From: Amycolatopsis echigonensis
GTDB taxonomy: Bacteria; Actinomycetota; Actinomycetes; Mycobacteriales; Pseudonocardiaceae
Direction of reading: 5' to 3'
NCBI RefSeq assembly: GCF_014174495.1
Contig: NZ_JACJHR010000042.1
Coordinates: 1 to 64,000, forward strand
Length of the DNA stretch: 64,000 nucleotides
Shown: one piece after another, positions 1 through 8,179 of the stretch
Position numbering within the stretch: position 1 is the first letter of the stretch
Layout: each line of letters opens with the position of its first letter
Position numbers and translations under genes: made by a program
The notes under the pieces: model-generated
Seen by the model: the letters and a program-made list of their open reading frames with translations, nothing else
Told to the model about the DNA's origin: nothing
Databases searched by the model: none

Positions 1-146
1 CCAAACGCTCGCCTGCCGCAAAACCGCCAGTCCAGCACCGCGTACTCACCCAGCACGCAACCGCACCCAGGCACGCAGCCGCCACTCCGGCACACGGCCA
101 CCGCCACGCCGGGCCCGCCTCGGGACGCGAACCCGGCGGGCACTCG

Positions 147-623
147 TCAGTCCACTCCCTCCTCCGCTTCGCGGAGACTCGGCGGTGTCGGCAGATGGTT
201 TCCCGGATGCTCCGGATCGCAGCCGACCCGGGGCAAGCGCGCCCGGATCCCGCCCGGTGTCCGCGCGAAATGCCGGGCCAGCTCGGCCACCGAGTCCCCG
301 GCGAGCCAGCGGGCCTCCAGATCCGCGTCCATCTCGTCGGTCCACGGCCGCCCCTGCTGGGCCGGGCGTCCGCGCGATCTTCGCCGCGCCCCGCCGCCCG
401 CGAAGGTGCGCAGGCTCGTGTCGAGCAGCTCCGCGACGGTCGCCACGGACGTCACGTCGAGTTCGAGTCTGCCCTCGACGACGGGTTCGCCGTCCGGCCG
501 TTCTCCGCCGACCGTGACGGTGACTCGCTCCGGCTCGCCGTCCTCGCTGCGGGTGACGACGGCGACCTGGTACTGGACATCTCCTGACCGGACCTCGGTC
601 CGGTGCTCCTGAATGATCGTCAT
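147..623 (-). CDS. Small HTH-like protein behind a DNA-damage-type promoter
   Basis: A 158-residue protein that I do not recognise as a named family. The N-terminal half (to about residue 75) is a beta-rich acidic region. A basic linker follows, and the last 55 residues read like a small helix-turn-helix: a W-T-x-E-M-D start, then GDSVAELARHF, RTPGGIRARL and VGC. That pattern resembles the C-terminal Myb/SANT-like modules of some DNA-processing proteins. ATG at 623 is chosen because a -10 box (TACCTT) ends 7 bases upstream, so the message is probably leaderless. An upstream in-frame extension would run through the promoter. The promoter type suggests induction by DNA damage through PafBC. The function itself is inference. 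Confidence 0.75.
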   Translation of the reverse strand: MTIIQEHRTEVRSGDVQYQVAVVTRSEDGEPERVTVTVGGERPDGEPVVEGRLELDVTSVATVAELLDTSLRTFAGGGARRRSRGRPAQQGRPWTDEMDADLEARWLAGDSVAELARHFARTPGGIRARLPRVGCDPEHPGNHLPTPPSLREAEEGVD

Positions 624-630
624 GGCCGCG

Positions 631-653
631 AAGGTATCCGCGACCCCCGACAA
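631..653 (-). promoter_or_regulatory. PafBC-type (RecA-NDp-like) promoter of the first gene
   Basis: On the minus strand the site reads TTGTCGGGG, then 8 bases, then TACCTT. This fits the mycobacterial LexA-independent damage promoter tTGTCRgtg-N8-TAnnnT. The -10 ends 7 bases before the ATG at 623, which implies a leaderless transcript. Confidence 0.65.
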
Positions 654-694
654 TTTTCGATCACTTAACGCGATCGGGTGACTGCGGTCCGAAA

Positions 695-717
695 TTGTCA
701 GACCCCCGCCGTAGCGT
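695..717 (+). promoter_or_regulatory. Second, divergent PafBC-type promoter element
   Basis: The plus strand carries TTGTCAGAC, 8 bases, TAGCGT, the same spacing as the opposed element about 40 bases away. The arms GACAATTT (649-656) and AAATTGTC (692-699) form an inverted pair. No convincing coding region starts downstream on this strand. A transcript from about position 724 would run into the hairpin at 773-802, so a short RNA is possible. Confidence 0.45.
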
Positions 718-760
718 CCCCGGCGACCCGAAAACACCCGAGGGGGATCGGTGGACCAGC

Positions 761-802
761 GGAAAAGAACAATGCCCCGGTCTGGCAGGCCAGACCGGGG
801 CA
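761..802 (-). terminator. Rho-independent terminator of the TAP-like peptidase
   Basis: A 14-base perfect stem (TGCCCCGGTCTGGC and its complement) with a minimal loop lies 14 bases past the stop codon. On the minus strand it is followed by TTGTTCTTTTCC. Confidence 0.85.
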
Positions 803-816
803 CCGAGCACAACACC

Positions 817-2418
817 TCAGAAACGCAGCAACCCGGCGAGCAGGCCCTGCTTCTCCTCCGCCGCGGCTTTCGCCTGGGCATCCGCCTTCTGCTGCGCGCC
901 GGAGGCGACCGGAGACGGAACCGGCTGCGGCACCGGAGCGCATTGGACGTCGGAGTGGTCGCCGCGCACCCGCTTCGGCAGGGCGCCGGTGGCGAGGTAA
1001 TCAGCGACCTTGTCGTCCACGCACGAAACTCCGGACAGCGATCCGGCGTGCGTCGTCCCGCCGGGCGCGCTGATGAGGCTCGAACGCGGGTAGCGCTTGC
1101 GCACTTCGAGGCTGCCCGAGTACGGCGTGGCCGCGTCGAGCTCCTCGCTGATCAACAGCGCGCCGCTCGCCTTGGACCCGTCGATGTCCACCGGCTTGCC
1201 CGCCTTCGCCGGCCAGTTCAGGCAGGTCGCGTTGTACCAGGTGTTGCTCCAGGTCTCGAAGGGCGCGCGGGTGTGGGTGGCCCAGGCGTCGCGGCGCCAG
1301 CGGTCCCAGTCCTGCGGCCACTGGGCATCAGTGCACTGCACCGCGTTGTAAACCGCGTAGCCGTTGTCGTCGCCGGGCGCGTTCGACTTCTCGTACAACG
1401 CTTTCAGCGTCTGCCAGTCGCCGCGGTGCACCCATCCGTCGAACGCCTTCGCCATGTCTTCCCAGCCGAACACGTAGTAGCCGGCCTGCAGGAAGATGTC
1501 GGTCCACTCGTCGCCGCCGATCACGCCGCCGGCCGGGTCGCGGTCGAGCTTCCGCTGCTGCGCGTACCAGAGCTGCTCGACGGCCGAGCCGGTTTTGCCG
1601 AGGTGGTAGACGTTGTCGTACTTCGCGAGCCAGTCGAAGTAGATCCTGATGTTGCGGTCGAAGGCGACGTCCTGGTCCAGGTTGGCGTCGTACCAGACCT
1701 TGCGCGGGTCGACGTTCCCGTCGAGCACCATCCGGCGCATGCGGTCCGGGTACAGCGTGCTGTACACCTGCCCGAGGTAGGTGCCGTAAGAGAAGCCGTA
1801 ATAGTTGATCTGCCGCTGGCCCAGCGCCTTCCGCAGGCTGTCCATGTCGTGCGCGACGTCGGTGGTCTTGACGTGCTGGAGCAGCGGGCCGTTCTTCGCG
1901 CAAGCCTCGGCGTAGCCCTTCGTGCGGGCACGCCAGGTGCTCTCCAGCTGCGGCGTCTTCGGCACGTAAGCCGGACGGCCGGGCGCGAAGTAGCTCCCGT
2001 CGCACGTGAGAGCCGGTTTGCTGGAGCCGACGCCGCGGGGATCGAAGCCGATCCAGTCGTAGCTGTCGCCGGCGTGCTGGGGCACGTTCCGGCCGAGCAC
2101 CGAAAGACCGAGTCCGGAACCGCCGGGGCCGCCTGGGTTCACCAGAAGCACCCCCTGGTACTTCGCGGTCTTGTGCTTCACCCGGGAGACGGCGATCTGC
2201 ACCGTCGGGCCCGACGGCTGCGCGTAATCCATCGGGACCACCAGGAATCCGCATTCGGCTCCCGCCTTGGCGAGACCTGGTGCGGAACACGGTCCCCACT
2301 TGATCGGCGGCGGCGCGTAGTCCGGCCCTTGGGGCTGCACCGCGGTGGCGGCGGGTGCGACAGCCAGCGTTCCGGCCGCGACAGCGGCGGCGGCCAGTGC
2401 GGTGACGATTTTCCTCAC
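817..2418 (-). CDS. Secreted TAP-like alpha/beta-hydrolase (tripeptidyl aminopeptidase family)
   Basis: A 533-residue exported serine hydrolase of the SlpE/TAP group, which removes short peptides from protein N-termini. The Sec signal peptide occupies residues 1-26 (RK, then an Ala-rich core ending ATA). The oxyanion loop NPGGPGGSG is near residue 100. The nucleophile is Ser210 in GFSYGTYLG, the acid lies in EELDAATP, and the histidine in GTTHAGSL. The C-terminal TAP-like domain is present, followed by an Ala/Lys/Gln-rich tail. The GTG start at 2418 has AAGGA six bases upstream, whereas upstream in-frame codons lack a ribosome site. It stands alone and ends in its own terminator. The substrate is inferred from the family. 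Confidence 0.9.
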   Translation of the reverse strand: MRKIVTALAAAAVAAGTLAVAPAATAVQPQGPDYAPPPIKWGPCSAPGLAKAGAECGFLVVPMDYAQPSGPTVQIAVSRVKHKTAKYQGVLLVNPGGPGGSGLGLSVLGRNVPQHAGDSYDWIGFDPRGVGSSKPALTCDGSYFAPGRPAYVPKTPQLESTWRARTKGYAEACAKNGPLLQHVKTTDVAHDMDSLRKALGQRQINYYGFSYGTYLGQVYSTLYPDRMRRMVLDGNVDPRKVWYDANLDQDVAFDRNIRIYFDWLAKYDNVYHLGKTGSAVEQLWYAQQRKLDRDPAGGVIGGDEWTDIFLQAGYYVFGWEDMAKAFDGWVHRGDWQTLKALYEKSNAPGDDNGYAVYNAVQCTDAQWPQDWDRWRRDAWATHTRAPFETWSNTWYNATCLNWPAKAGKPVDIDGSKASGALLISEELDAATPYSGSLEVRKRYPRSSLISAPGGTTHAGSLSGVSCVDDKVADYLATGALPKRVRGDHSDVQCAPVPQPVPSPVASGAQQKADAQAKAAAEEKQGLLAGLLRF

Positions 2419-2548
2419 AGTGGTCCTTTGCGTCCGACGGCAACCAGGGCTCGTCGAAGCTACCGGCTGCACGGCAGAATCTCGTTTCCCGACACGAGCC
2501 GCGCTGTCCCCCGATCGTCGGGATCCGAGACGACGGAGGTGGTCCTCA

Positions 2549-3238
2549 ATGGACGCGAGCGAAGCGTTGCTCACGGCGGTGCGAACCGGGCTCGCCGAGC
2601 TTGCCGACCCGGTCAAAGCAGCGGAAATGCAGGCGTACATGAAATCCGAGATGCCGTTTCGCGGCGTGCCGAAGCCACCGCGCGGCAAGCTCATGAAGAC
2701 GGTCCTGGCCGAGCATGTTCTGCCCGATCGAGTGACATACGCCGAGACCGTGCTCGCGTTATGGCGGGAGGCGGAGTTTCGCGAGGAGCGGTACGCGGCG
2801 ATCGATCTTTCCGGGCACCGCGCCTATCGGCAGTGGCAAGACCCGGAACTGCTGGAGATGTACGACGAGCTGATCGTCGCCGGGGCGTGGTGGGACTACG
2901 TCGACGAGGTCGCGATCCGCCGCGTCGGGCCGATCCTGCGCGAGCACCGGGCGGCGGTCACGCCGGTTCTGCGTCGCTGGATGACAGACGCTGATCGCTG
3001 GCGCCGGCGAACGGCGGTCATCTGTCAGGTCAGCGCGAAGGGCGACGTGGACCAGAAGCTGCTCGCCGACGCGATCGAGGCGAACCTGGGCGATCGAGAT
3101 TTCTTTCTGCGCAAGGGAATCGGCTGGGCGTTGCGAGACCATGCGCGCGTCGAGCCGGAGTGGGTCCGCGCGTTCGTCCGCGCGCACCCGGGATTGTCCC
3201 CGCTGTCTGTTCGGGAGGCGATGAAGCACCTCGGCTGA
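2549..3238 (+). CDS. AlkD-like DNA alkylation repair protein
   Basis: A 229-residue all-helical protein of the DNA alkylation repair family (HEAT-like repeats), which removes bulky or cationic alkylated bases without flipping them. Family signatures are the N-terminal AEMQAYMKSEMPFRGV segment, the W-W-D-Y-V-D stretch in the middle (the repeat that carries the catalytic Asp in AlkD), and FFLRKGIGWALRDHAR. The ATG at 2549 has GGAGG 10 bases upstream. It is divergent from the TAP-like gene and convergent with pheT. No damage-type promoter is visible in front of it. Confidence 0.88.
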   Translation: MDASEALLTAVRTGLAELADPVKAAEMQAYMKSEMPFRGVPKPPRGKLMKTVLAEHVLPDRVTYAETVLALWREAEFREERYAAIDLSGHRAYRQWQDPELLEMYDELIVAGAWWDYVDEVAIRRVGPILREHRAAVTPVLRRWMTDADRWRRRTAVICQVSAKGDVDQKLLADAIEANLGDRDFFLRKGIGWALRDHARVEPEWVRAFVRAHPGLSPLSVREAMKHLG

Positions 3239-3288
3239 CGTGAACCGTTTACGGCAAAGAAAGGAGGAATGCCATGACACCAGCGCTC

Positions 3289-3332
3289 CCCCGCCCCGGC
3301 TGACCGGCCGGTGGCCGGAGCGCGGGGCGGGG
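3289..3332. terminator. Hairpin between the AlkD-like gene and pheT
   Basis: Ten-base perfect arms CCCCGCCCCG and CGGGGCGGGG enclose a second small palindrome (ACCGGCCGGT). The hairpin sits between two convergent genes, so it could stop transcripts from both sides. No U-run is present. Confidence 0.5.
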
Positions 3333-3343
3333 ACAGCGTCGGA

Positions 3344-5914
3344 TCAGGCGCGGAGCGTCGCTCCGAAGCGCTCGCCGGCTGCGGCGACCGCGGCGTCGCG
3401 GGCCTTGGTGGCCTCGTCGACGGTGAGGGTGCGATCCGCGGCGCGGAAGCGGAGCTTGTACGCCAGGGAACGCTTGCCTTCGCCGAGCTGCTCGCCGGTG
3501 TAGACGTCGAAGAGGGTGATCTCCTCGAGCAGTTCGCCGGCGCCTTCGCGGAGCACGTCGGCGAGGTCGGCGGACGGGACGTCCGTGCCGGCGACCAGGG
3601 CGACGTCCAGCAGCACCGGCGGGTAGGCCGAGATGCTGGGCGCCGGACGGGTGTCGGGCAGCGGGATCGCGTCCAGGTCGAGTTCCATGGCGACCGTGCG
3701 CGGCGGCAGGCCGAGGGCCTCGACGACCTTCGGGTGCAGTTCGCCCGCGTGGCCGACCGGCCAGTCGCCTACGCGCAGCTGGGCGCAGCGGCCCGGATGC
3801 CACGGCAGCAGGTCGGCGGCCTGCACCGTGAGCTGCACGCCGGAGGCCTCGGCCACCAGGCGCGCGGCCTGCACGGCATCGGCCCAGCCCGCCTGGCCGC
3901 CCTTGCCCCACCAGCCGGCGCGCGGGCGCTGGCCGCTGAGGACGACGGCGACGTGCACCGGCTGCGCGGGCACGGCGGCCTCCAGCACGGCGAGGTCCTC
4001 GTCGCTCGGGCGGTGCTCGACGCCGAGGTCGGGGACCTTGAGCTGATTCGGCTTCGGCAGCACGACCTGGCCGATGTGGAACAGCGACACGTCCTTCAAG
4101 CCGCGGGAAACGTTGCGCTGCAACGTTTCCAACAGGCCTGGCAGGAGGGTGGTCGCCATCCGGTCGTGGTCGGCTTCGAGCGGGTTCCGCACGCGCACGG
4201 TGGTGCGGCGGATGTCGTCCTCGGGCAGGCCGAAGGCGTCCCACACTGCGTCGCCGACGAACGGGAACGGGCGCACCTCGACGTAGCCCGCCTCGGCGAG
4301 CGCGCCGGACACCGCGCGGCGGCGGCGCTGCGCGTCGGTGAGACCGCGGCCCGCGGGCGCGGCGGGCAGGACCGACGGGATGCTGTCGTAGCCCTCGAGC
4401 CGCAGGACCTCCTCGACGAGGTCAGCGGGCTGCACGAGGTCGCCGCGCCAGCTCGGCGGGGTCGCGGTGACCAGGCCGACGCCCTGGTCGCTCGTGCTGA
4501 GCTGGACCTTGCAGCCGATCTGGCCGAGCCGACGCACCGTGACGCCGCGTTCGTAGCGGACGCCGGCGACCTGGTCGGGCAGGTTGATCGGCATGGTCAC
4601 CGGGGCGTGCGGGGCGACGCCGCCGACGTCGGTGCGGCCCGGGCGGATCGCGCCGTCGCCGTACTGGCGCAGCAGCCGCGCGGCGAGTTCCACCGCGGCC
4701 GCGCACAGCGCCGGGTCGGTGTAGCGCTCGAAACGCTTCGCCGCCTCGGAGAACAGCTTGTGCCGGCGCGCGGTGCGGCTGATCGACGCCGGGTTCCAGT
4801 GCGCTGCCTCGAGAAGCACGTCCGTGCTCTCCGGGGTAATCTCCGTGCTGGCGCCGCCCATCGTGCCGGCGAGGGAGATGACGCCGCTGTCGTCGGCGAT
4901 CACGATGTCGTCCGCGTCGAGGGTGCGCTCCACGTCGTCGAGCGTGGTGAGCTTCTCCCCCGCCTTCGCGCGGCGCACCACCAGGTCGCCCTGGATCGAG
5001 CTGGTCGCGAACGCGTGCAGCGGGTGGCCCAGCTCGAGCATCACGTAGTTGGTGACGTCGACCGCGAGCGAGATGGACCGGATGCCGGCCAGCATCAGCC
5101 GGCGGCGGATCCGCCACGGCGTCGGCGCGGTCGCGTCGAGGCCGGTGACCCGGCGCAGCACGAACCGCGGGCAGCCCTCGGGGTCCTCGACCCGGACCGG
5201 CCACGCCTCGCCCTCGGCTTCCGGGAAGTTGTCGAGCATCGCCGGGTCGCCGAACGGCACGTCGAGCGCGTTCGACAGTTCGCGCGCCAGGCCGCGGATC
5301 GACAGCGCGTAGCCGCGGTCCGGGGTCGGCGTGACCTCGATGACGGTGTCGTCGAGGCCGAGCAGGTCCTTGGCGTCGTCGCCCGGGCTCGCCGTGCCCG
5401 GCGGGAGCACGAGGATGCCGCTGTGGTCGTCGCCGAGGCCGAGTTCGGCCGCCGAGCAGATCATGCCGTCGCTGACCTTGCCGTAGGTCTTGCGCGCGGC
5501 GATCTCGAAATCGCCCGGCAGGACCACGCCCGGCAGCGCGACCACGACGAGGTCGCCCTCGGCGAAGTTGCGCGCGCCGCAGACGATGCCGCGCGTCTTG
5601 ATGCCGTGCGGGCCCTCGTTCTCGAGCGGGCCGTCGTCCTCGTCTTCGTCCTCTTCGGACAGTTCCGCGTCGTCCGGCTCCGGGTCGGGTTCCTCGCCGA
5701 CCTCGACGCGGCAGAACCGCACCGGCTTCTTGAAGCCGGTCAGCTCCTCGATCTCCGCGACGCGCCCGACCACGAGCGGGCCGGTCACCGGGCCGAGCTC
5801 GCTCAGCTCGTCGACCTCGATCCCGATCCGCACGAAGGCGTCGGCCAGGTCTTGCGGCGTGACGTCGGCATCCACCTCGAGATGCTCGGTCAGCCAGCTC
5901 ACCGGGACTCGCAC
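3344..5914 (-). CDS. pheT: Phenylalanyl-tRNA synthetase beta subunit
   Basis: An 856-residue beta subunit of the cytosolic alpha2-beta2 PheRS. It contains the N-terminal VPVSWL start, the tRNA-binding OB domain (about 40-165), the B3/B4 editing region, B5, and the C-terminal ferredoxin-like anticodon-binding domain (about 765-856). The GTG start at 5914 shares one base with the TAG of pheS, so the two are translationally coupled and made in equal amounts. Oddity: at about residues 72-95, inside the OB domain, there is a strongly acidic insertion (a run of Asp/Glu with Pro and Ser) between VEVGEE and the conserved GIVCGARNF. I do not recall it from mycobacterial PheT. Confidence 0.97.
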   Translation of the reverse strand: MRVPVSWLTEHLEVDADVTPQDLADAFVRIGIEVDELSELGPVTGPLVVGRVAEIEELTGFKKPVRFCRVEVGEEPDPEPDDAELSEEDEDEDDGPLENEGPHGIKTRGIVCGARNFAEGDLVVVALPGVVLPGDFEIAARKTYGKVSDGMICSAAELGLGDDHSGILVLPPGTASPGDDAKDLLGLDDTVIEVTPTPDRGYALSIRGLARELSNALDVPFGDPAMLDNFPEAEGEAWPVRVEDPEGCPRFVLRRVTGLDATAPTPWRIRRRLMLAGIRSISLAVDVTNYVMLELGHPLHAFATSSIQGDLVVRRAKAGEKLTTLDDVERTLDADDIVIADDSGVISLAGTMGGASTEITPESTDVLLEAAHWNPASISRTARRHKLFSEAAKRFERYTDPALCAAAVELAARLLRQYGDGAIRPGRTDVGGVAPHAPVTMPINLPDQVAGVRYERGVTVRRLGQIGCKVQLSTSDQGVGLVTATPPSWRGDLVQPADLVEEVLRLEGYDSIPSVLPAAPAGRGLTDAQRRRRAVSGALAEAGYVEVRPFPFVGDAVWDAFGLPEDDIRRTTVRVRNPLEADHDRMATTLLPGLLETLQRNVSRGLKDVSLFHIGQVVLPKPNQLKVPDLGVEHRPSDEDLAVLEAAVPAQPVHVAVVLSGQRPRAGWWGKGGQAGWADAVQAARLVAEASGVQLTVQAADLLPWHPGRCAQLRVGDWPVGHAGELHPKVVEALGLPPRTVAMELDLDAIPLPDTRPAPSISAYPPVLLDVALVAGTDVPSADLADVLREGAGELLEEITLFDVYTGEQLGEGKRSLAYKLRFRAADRTLTVDEATKARDAAVAAAGERFGATLRA

Positions 5915-6969
5915 TACGCCTCCGTTCCGAAGGGAAGGGTGAACCGGACGTCGCCTTCGACCATGTCGCGCATGTCCGGGATGCCGTTGCGGAACTGCAG
6001 GGTCCGCTCGATGCCCATGCCGAACGCGAAGCCGGAGTACACCTCCGGGTCGACGCCGCACGCGCGCAGCACGTTCGGGTTGACCATGCCGCAGCCGCCC
6101 CATTCGACCCAGCCGGGGCCGCCCTTCTTCTCCTCGAACCAGACGTCGACCTCCGCCGACGGCTCGGTGAACGGGAAGAAGTGCGGGCGCAGCCGCGTCG
6201 TGGAGCTCTCGCCGAACATCGCGCGGGCGAACGCGTCGAGCGTGCCCTTGAGGTGCGCCATGGTGAGGCCCTTGTCGACGGCGAGGCCCTCGACCTGGGT
6301 GAACACCGGCGTGTGCGTGGAGTCGAGCTCGTCGGTGCGGTAGGTGCGGCCAGGGCACACGACGTACACCGGCAGATCGCGGTGCAGCAGGCTGCGGGCC
6401 TGCACCGGCGAGGTGTGCGTGCGCAGCACCAGGCCGGAGCCTTCGTCGCCAACGTAGAACGTGTCCTGCAGCTGGCGTGCCGGGTGGTCCTTGCCGAAGT
6501 TGAGCGCGTCGAAGTTGAACCACTCCGCCTCGAGCTCGGGTCCTTCGGCGACCTCGTAGCCCATGGCGACGAAAACGTCGGCGATGCGCTCGGACAGCGT
6601 GCTGATCGGGTGCCGGGCGCCGCGCGGGACCTGATCCCACGGCAACGTGACGTCGACGGCCTCCTCGCGGAGCACCCGCTCGTCGCGCTCGGCCTGCAAT
6701 GCCGCACGGCGCGCGTCGAACGCGGACTGCACCGCCTGGCGGGCCTCGTTGACGCGCTTGCCCGCGTCGGCCTTCTCTTGCTTCGGCAGCGCGGCGATCT
6801 CCCGGCGCGCGAGCAGCACCGGCGACTGGTCCCCGAGATGGGCCGGTTTGACGGCGGCGAGCGCGTCCAGGTCGGCCGCGCCGGCGAAGGCGTCCTCGGC
6901 CGCCTTGATCGCCGCGCGCAGGGTTTCCGGTGCGAGCACGTCGACCGGCTTTTCTGTGGCTCCGGACAT
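5914..6969 (-). CDS. pheS: Phenylalanyl-tRNA synthetase alpha subunit
   Basis: A 351-residue class II catalytic subunit that charges tRNA-Phe. An N-terminal coiled coil (about 15-100) binds the tRNA. Motif 1 is near GARHPISTL, motif 2 near the F-x-P-x-H-T segment (HTSPVQARSL, VVCPGRTYRTDELDSTHTP), and motif 3 is GFAFGMGIERTLQFRNGI. The size matches the family. The ATG start is the only one before the conserved N-terminus. It ends in TAG, which shows that TAG is used as a normal stop in this genome. Confidence 0.97.
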   Translation of the reverse strand: MSGATEKPVDVLAPETLRAAIKAAEDAFAGAADLDALAAVKPAHLGDQSPVLLARREIAALPKQEKADAGKRVNEARQAVQSAFDARRAALQAERDERVLREEAVDVTLPWDQVPRGARHPISTLSERIADVFVAMGYEVAEGPELEAEWFNFDALNFGKDHPARQLQDTFYVGDEGSGLVLRTHTSPVQARSLLHRDLPVYVVCPGRTYRTDELDSTHTPVFTQVEGLAVDKGLTMAHLKGTLDAFARAMFGESSTTRLRPHFFPFTEPSAEVDVWFEEKKGGPGWVEWGGCGMVNPNVLRACGVDPEVYSGFAFGMGIERTLQFRNGIPDMRDMVEGDVRFTLPFGTEA

Positions 6970-7556
6970 GACTCCTCGGCGTCCGCTGGGACTGGTGTTG
7001 TCGGCGGCACGCGGGCATGCCGCCGCACGTGCACATCGGGCAGCTCAGTCTAGGGGATCGGGCACGGGGCCCAGCCGCTCACCCTCCGCTTCCGGAGCGG
7101 CCGCGCCGGATCCGCCCCGTGATCACGACCGACCGTCGCCGCGGACCCGAACGGAGGTCAGCGAATCGGGTGAGGACCGCCCGTCGACCGGCTTGCCGCG
7201 GACATCTTCCCGGCGGGCTGGGGGCGGAGTTTCGGAGGTGGTCGGAAAGAGGACCGCGAGTCTGGACGTGGGATCGGCACCGGGGAGCGCGATGCGGCTC
7301 GTGCCGACGACCGAGTATGGCGGGAGACGCGGCCGGAGCCGTGACAAAGCTCTCGGCAGGATTCCAGCCGGTGGCGAGAGAGGACCTCAACGACGGCGAG
7401 TACAGCTGCGACGCGGCAGTCTCGGACTCGGCAGACACGCGGCAAGCCCGCAGTCAGCGGACGGATGACGACATGGCAGGACAATGCGGCTGGCGGCAAT
7501 GAGCTGGCGACACGTCCAGCGACAGAGCTTCCCGCCGCAACGCGGAAACCGCCGGG
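6970..7556. other. 587-base gap upstream of pheS
   Basis: I see no credible gene here. All reading frames give Arg/Ser/Pro-rich translations with poor codon use on both strands. A TAGACT box on the minus strand (7047-7052) is a possible -10 for pheST and would give a leader of about 70 bases, but no good -35 accompanies it. No tRNA-like TPsiC segment, T-box or Phe-rich leader peptide was recognised. Confidence 0.4.
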
Positions 7557-8177
7557 TCAAAGGCGGAAGGCAGTCGTCACCTGGCGGAAAAGCTCGTCTT
7601 CCGTCATCGTGGTGTCGACCTCGATCGCTCGCACTCCGAGCCGCTCGGTTTCCTCCCGGAGGCGGCTCGTGAACAGGCGGTCCCGTTCGGCCAGGTTGCG
7701 AGCAGCCCGCGCCGGATCGCTGGTCTGCCAGACAAAACCCTCCCCCGGTGCGCTCCGGCCCTCGATCGCCGCGTGGCGGAACTCCGGCGTCGGCAGCAGC
7801 CAGACGGCCTGGTCCGCAACATCCAGCAGGGGCTTCACAAGGTGCGGCAGCAGCCGGAGCCCTTCGGCGACGCACGGTTCCGGCGGCAGGCGGAGGAGAT
7901 CTTCGACGATCAGCCCGAAACCCTCGCCCCGGAACCAGTGGAACGTCTCCAGCATGACGTCCGGGGACCGCCGGACCCAGCGTTCGTCCATGTCCATGGC
8001 GAGGAACGCGTGCAGCATCGGAGCGGTGGAAGGGGTCGTGCGGGCGGCGTGGGCGCGCATGACGTCGTCGGTGGCGTAGTGGCGCCAGCCGTGGCGGGCG
8101 GCGAGGCGGCGGGCGATCGTCGATTTGCCCGCGCCGGGCGCGCCGCCGATCCAGTAGACGTGCCGGAGATCCCGCAC
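7557..8177 (-). CDS. P-loop (AAA/AK-like) kinase of unknown substrate
   Basis: A 206-residue cytosolic protein with a clear Walker A, GGAPGAGKST, at about residues 10-19, followed by IARRLAARHGWRHYATDD. This is the layout of shikimate-, gluconate- or adenylate-kinase-like small-molecule kinases. A second conserved acidic stretch (VEDLLRLPPE, VAEGLRLLP) may hold Walker B. The substrate cannot be read from the sequence. The GTG start lies two bases after the stop of the methyltransferase gene upstream, so it is the last gene of the infC-rpmI-rplT operon and probably translationally coupled. Confidence 0.8.
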   Translation of the reverse strand: MRDLRHVYWIGGAPGAGKSTIARRLAARHGWRHYATDDVMRAHAARTTPSTAPMLHAFLAMDMDERWVRRSPDVMLETFHWFRGEGFGLIVEDLLRLPPEPCVAEGLRLLPHLVKPLLDVADQAVWLLPTPEFRHAAIEGRSAPGEGFVWQTSDPARAARNLAERDRLFTSRLREETERLGVRAIEVDTTMTEDELFRQVTTAFRL

Positions 8178-8179
8178 GG

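Noticed and set aside
751..2994. A 747-codon plus-strand frame across the TAP-like peptidase
   Set aside because: It is a shadow of the peptidase gene and reads through its terminator and promoter; the translation is Arg-rich without domains.
3311..6343. A 1010-codon open frame on the plus strand opposite pheT and pheS
   Set aside because: It is antisense to two certain genes, is rich in Arg/Ala/Val/His typical of shadow frames in high-GC DNA, and has no ribosome site or recognisable domain.
7079..7502. Small genes in the pheS upstream gap
   Set aside because: All frames are low-complexity, lack ribosome sites and overlap on both strands with equal plausibility, the usual sign of non-coding high-GC DNA.
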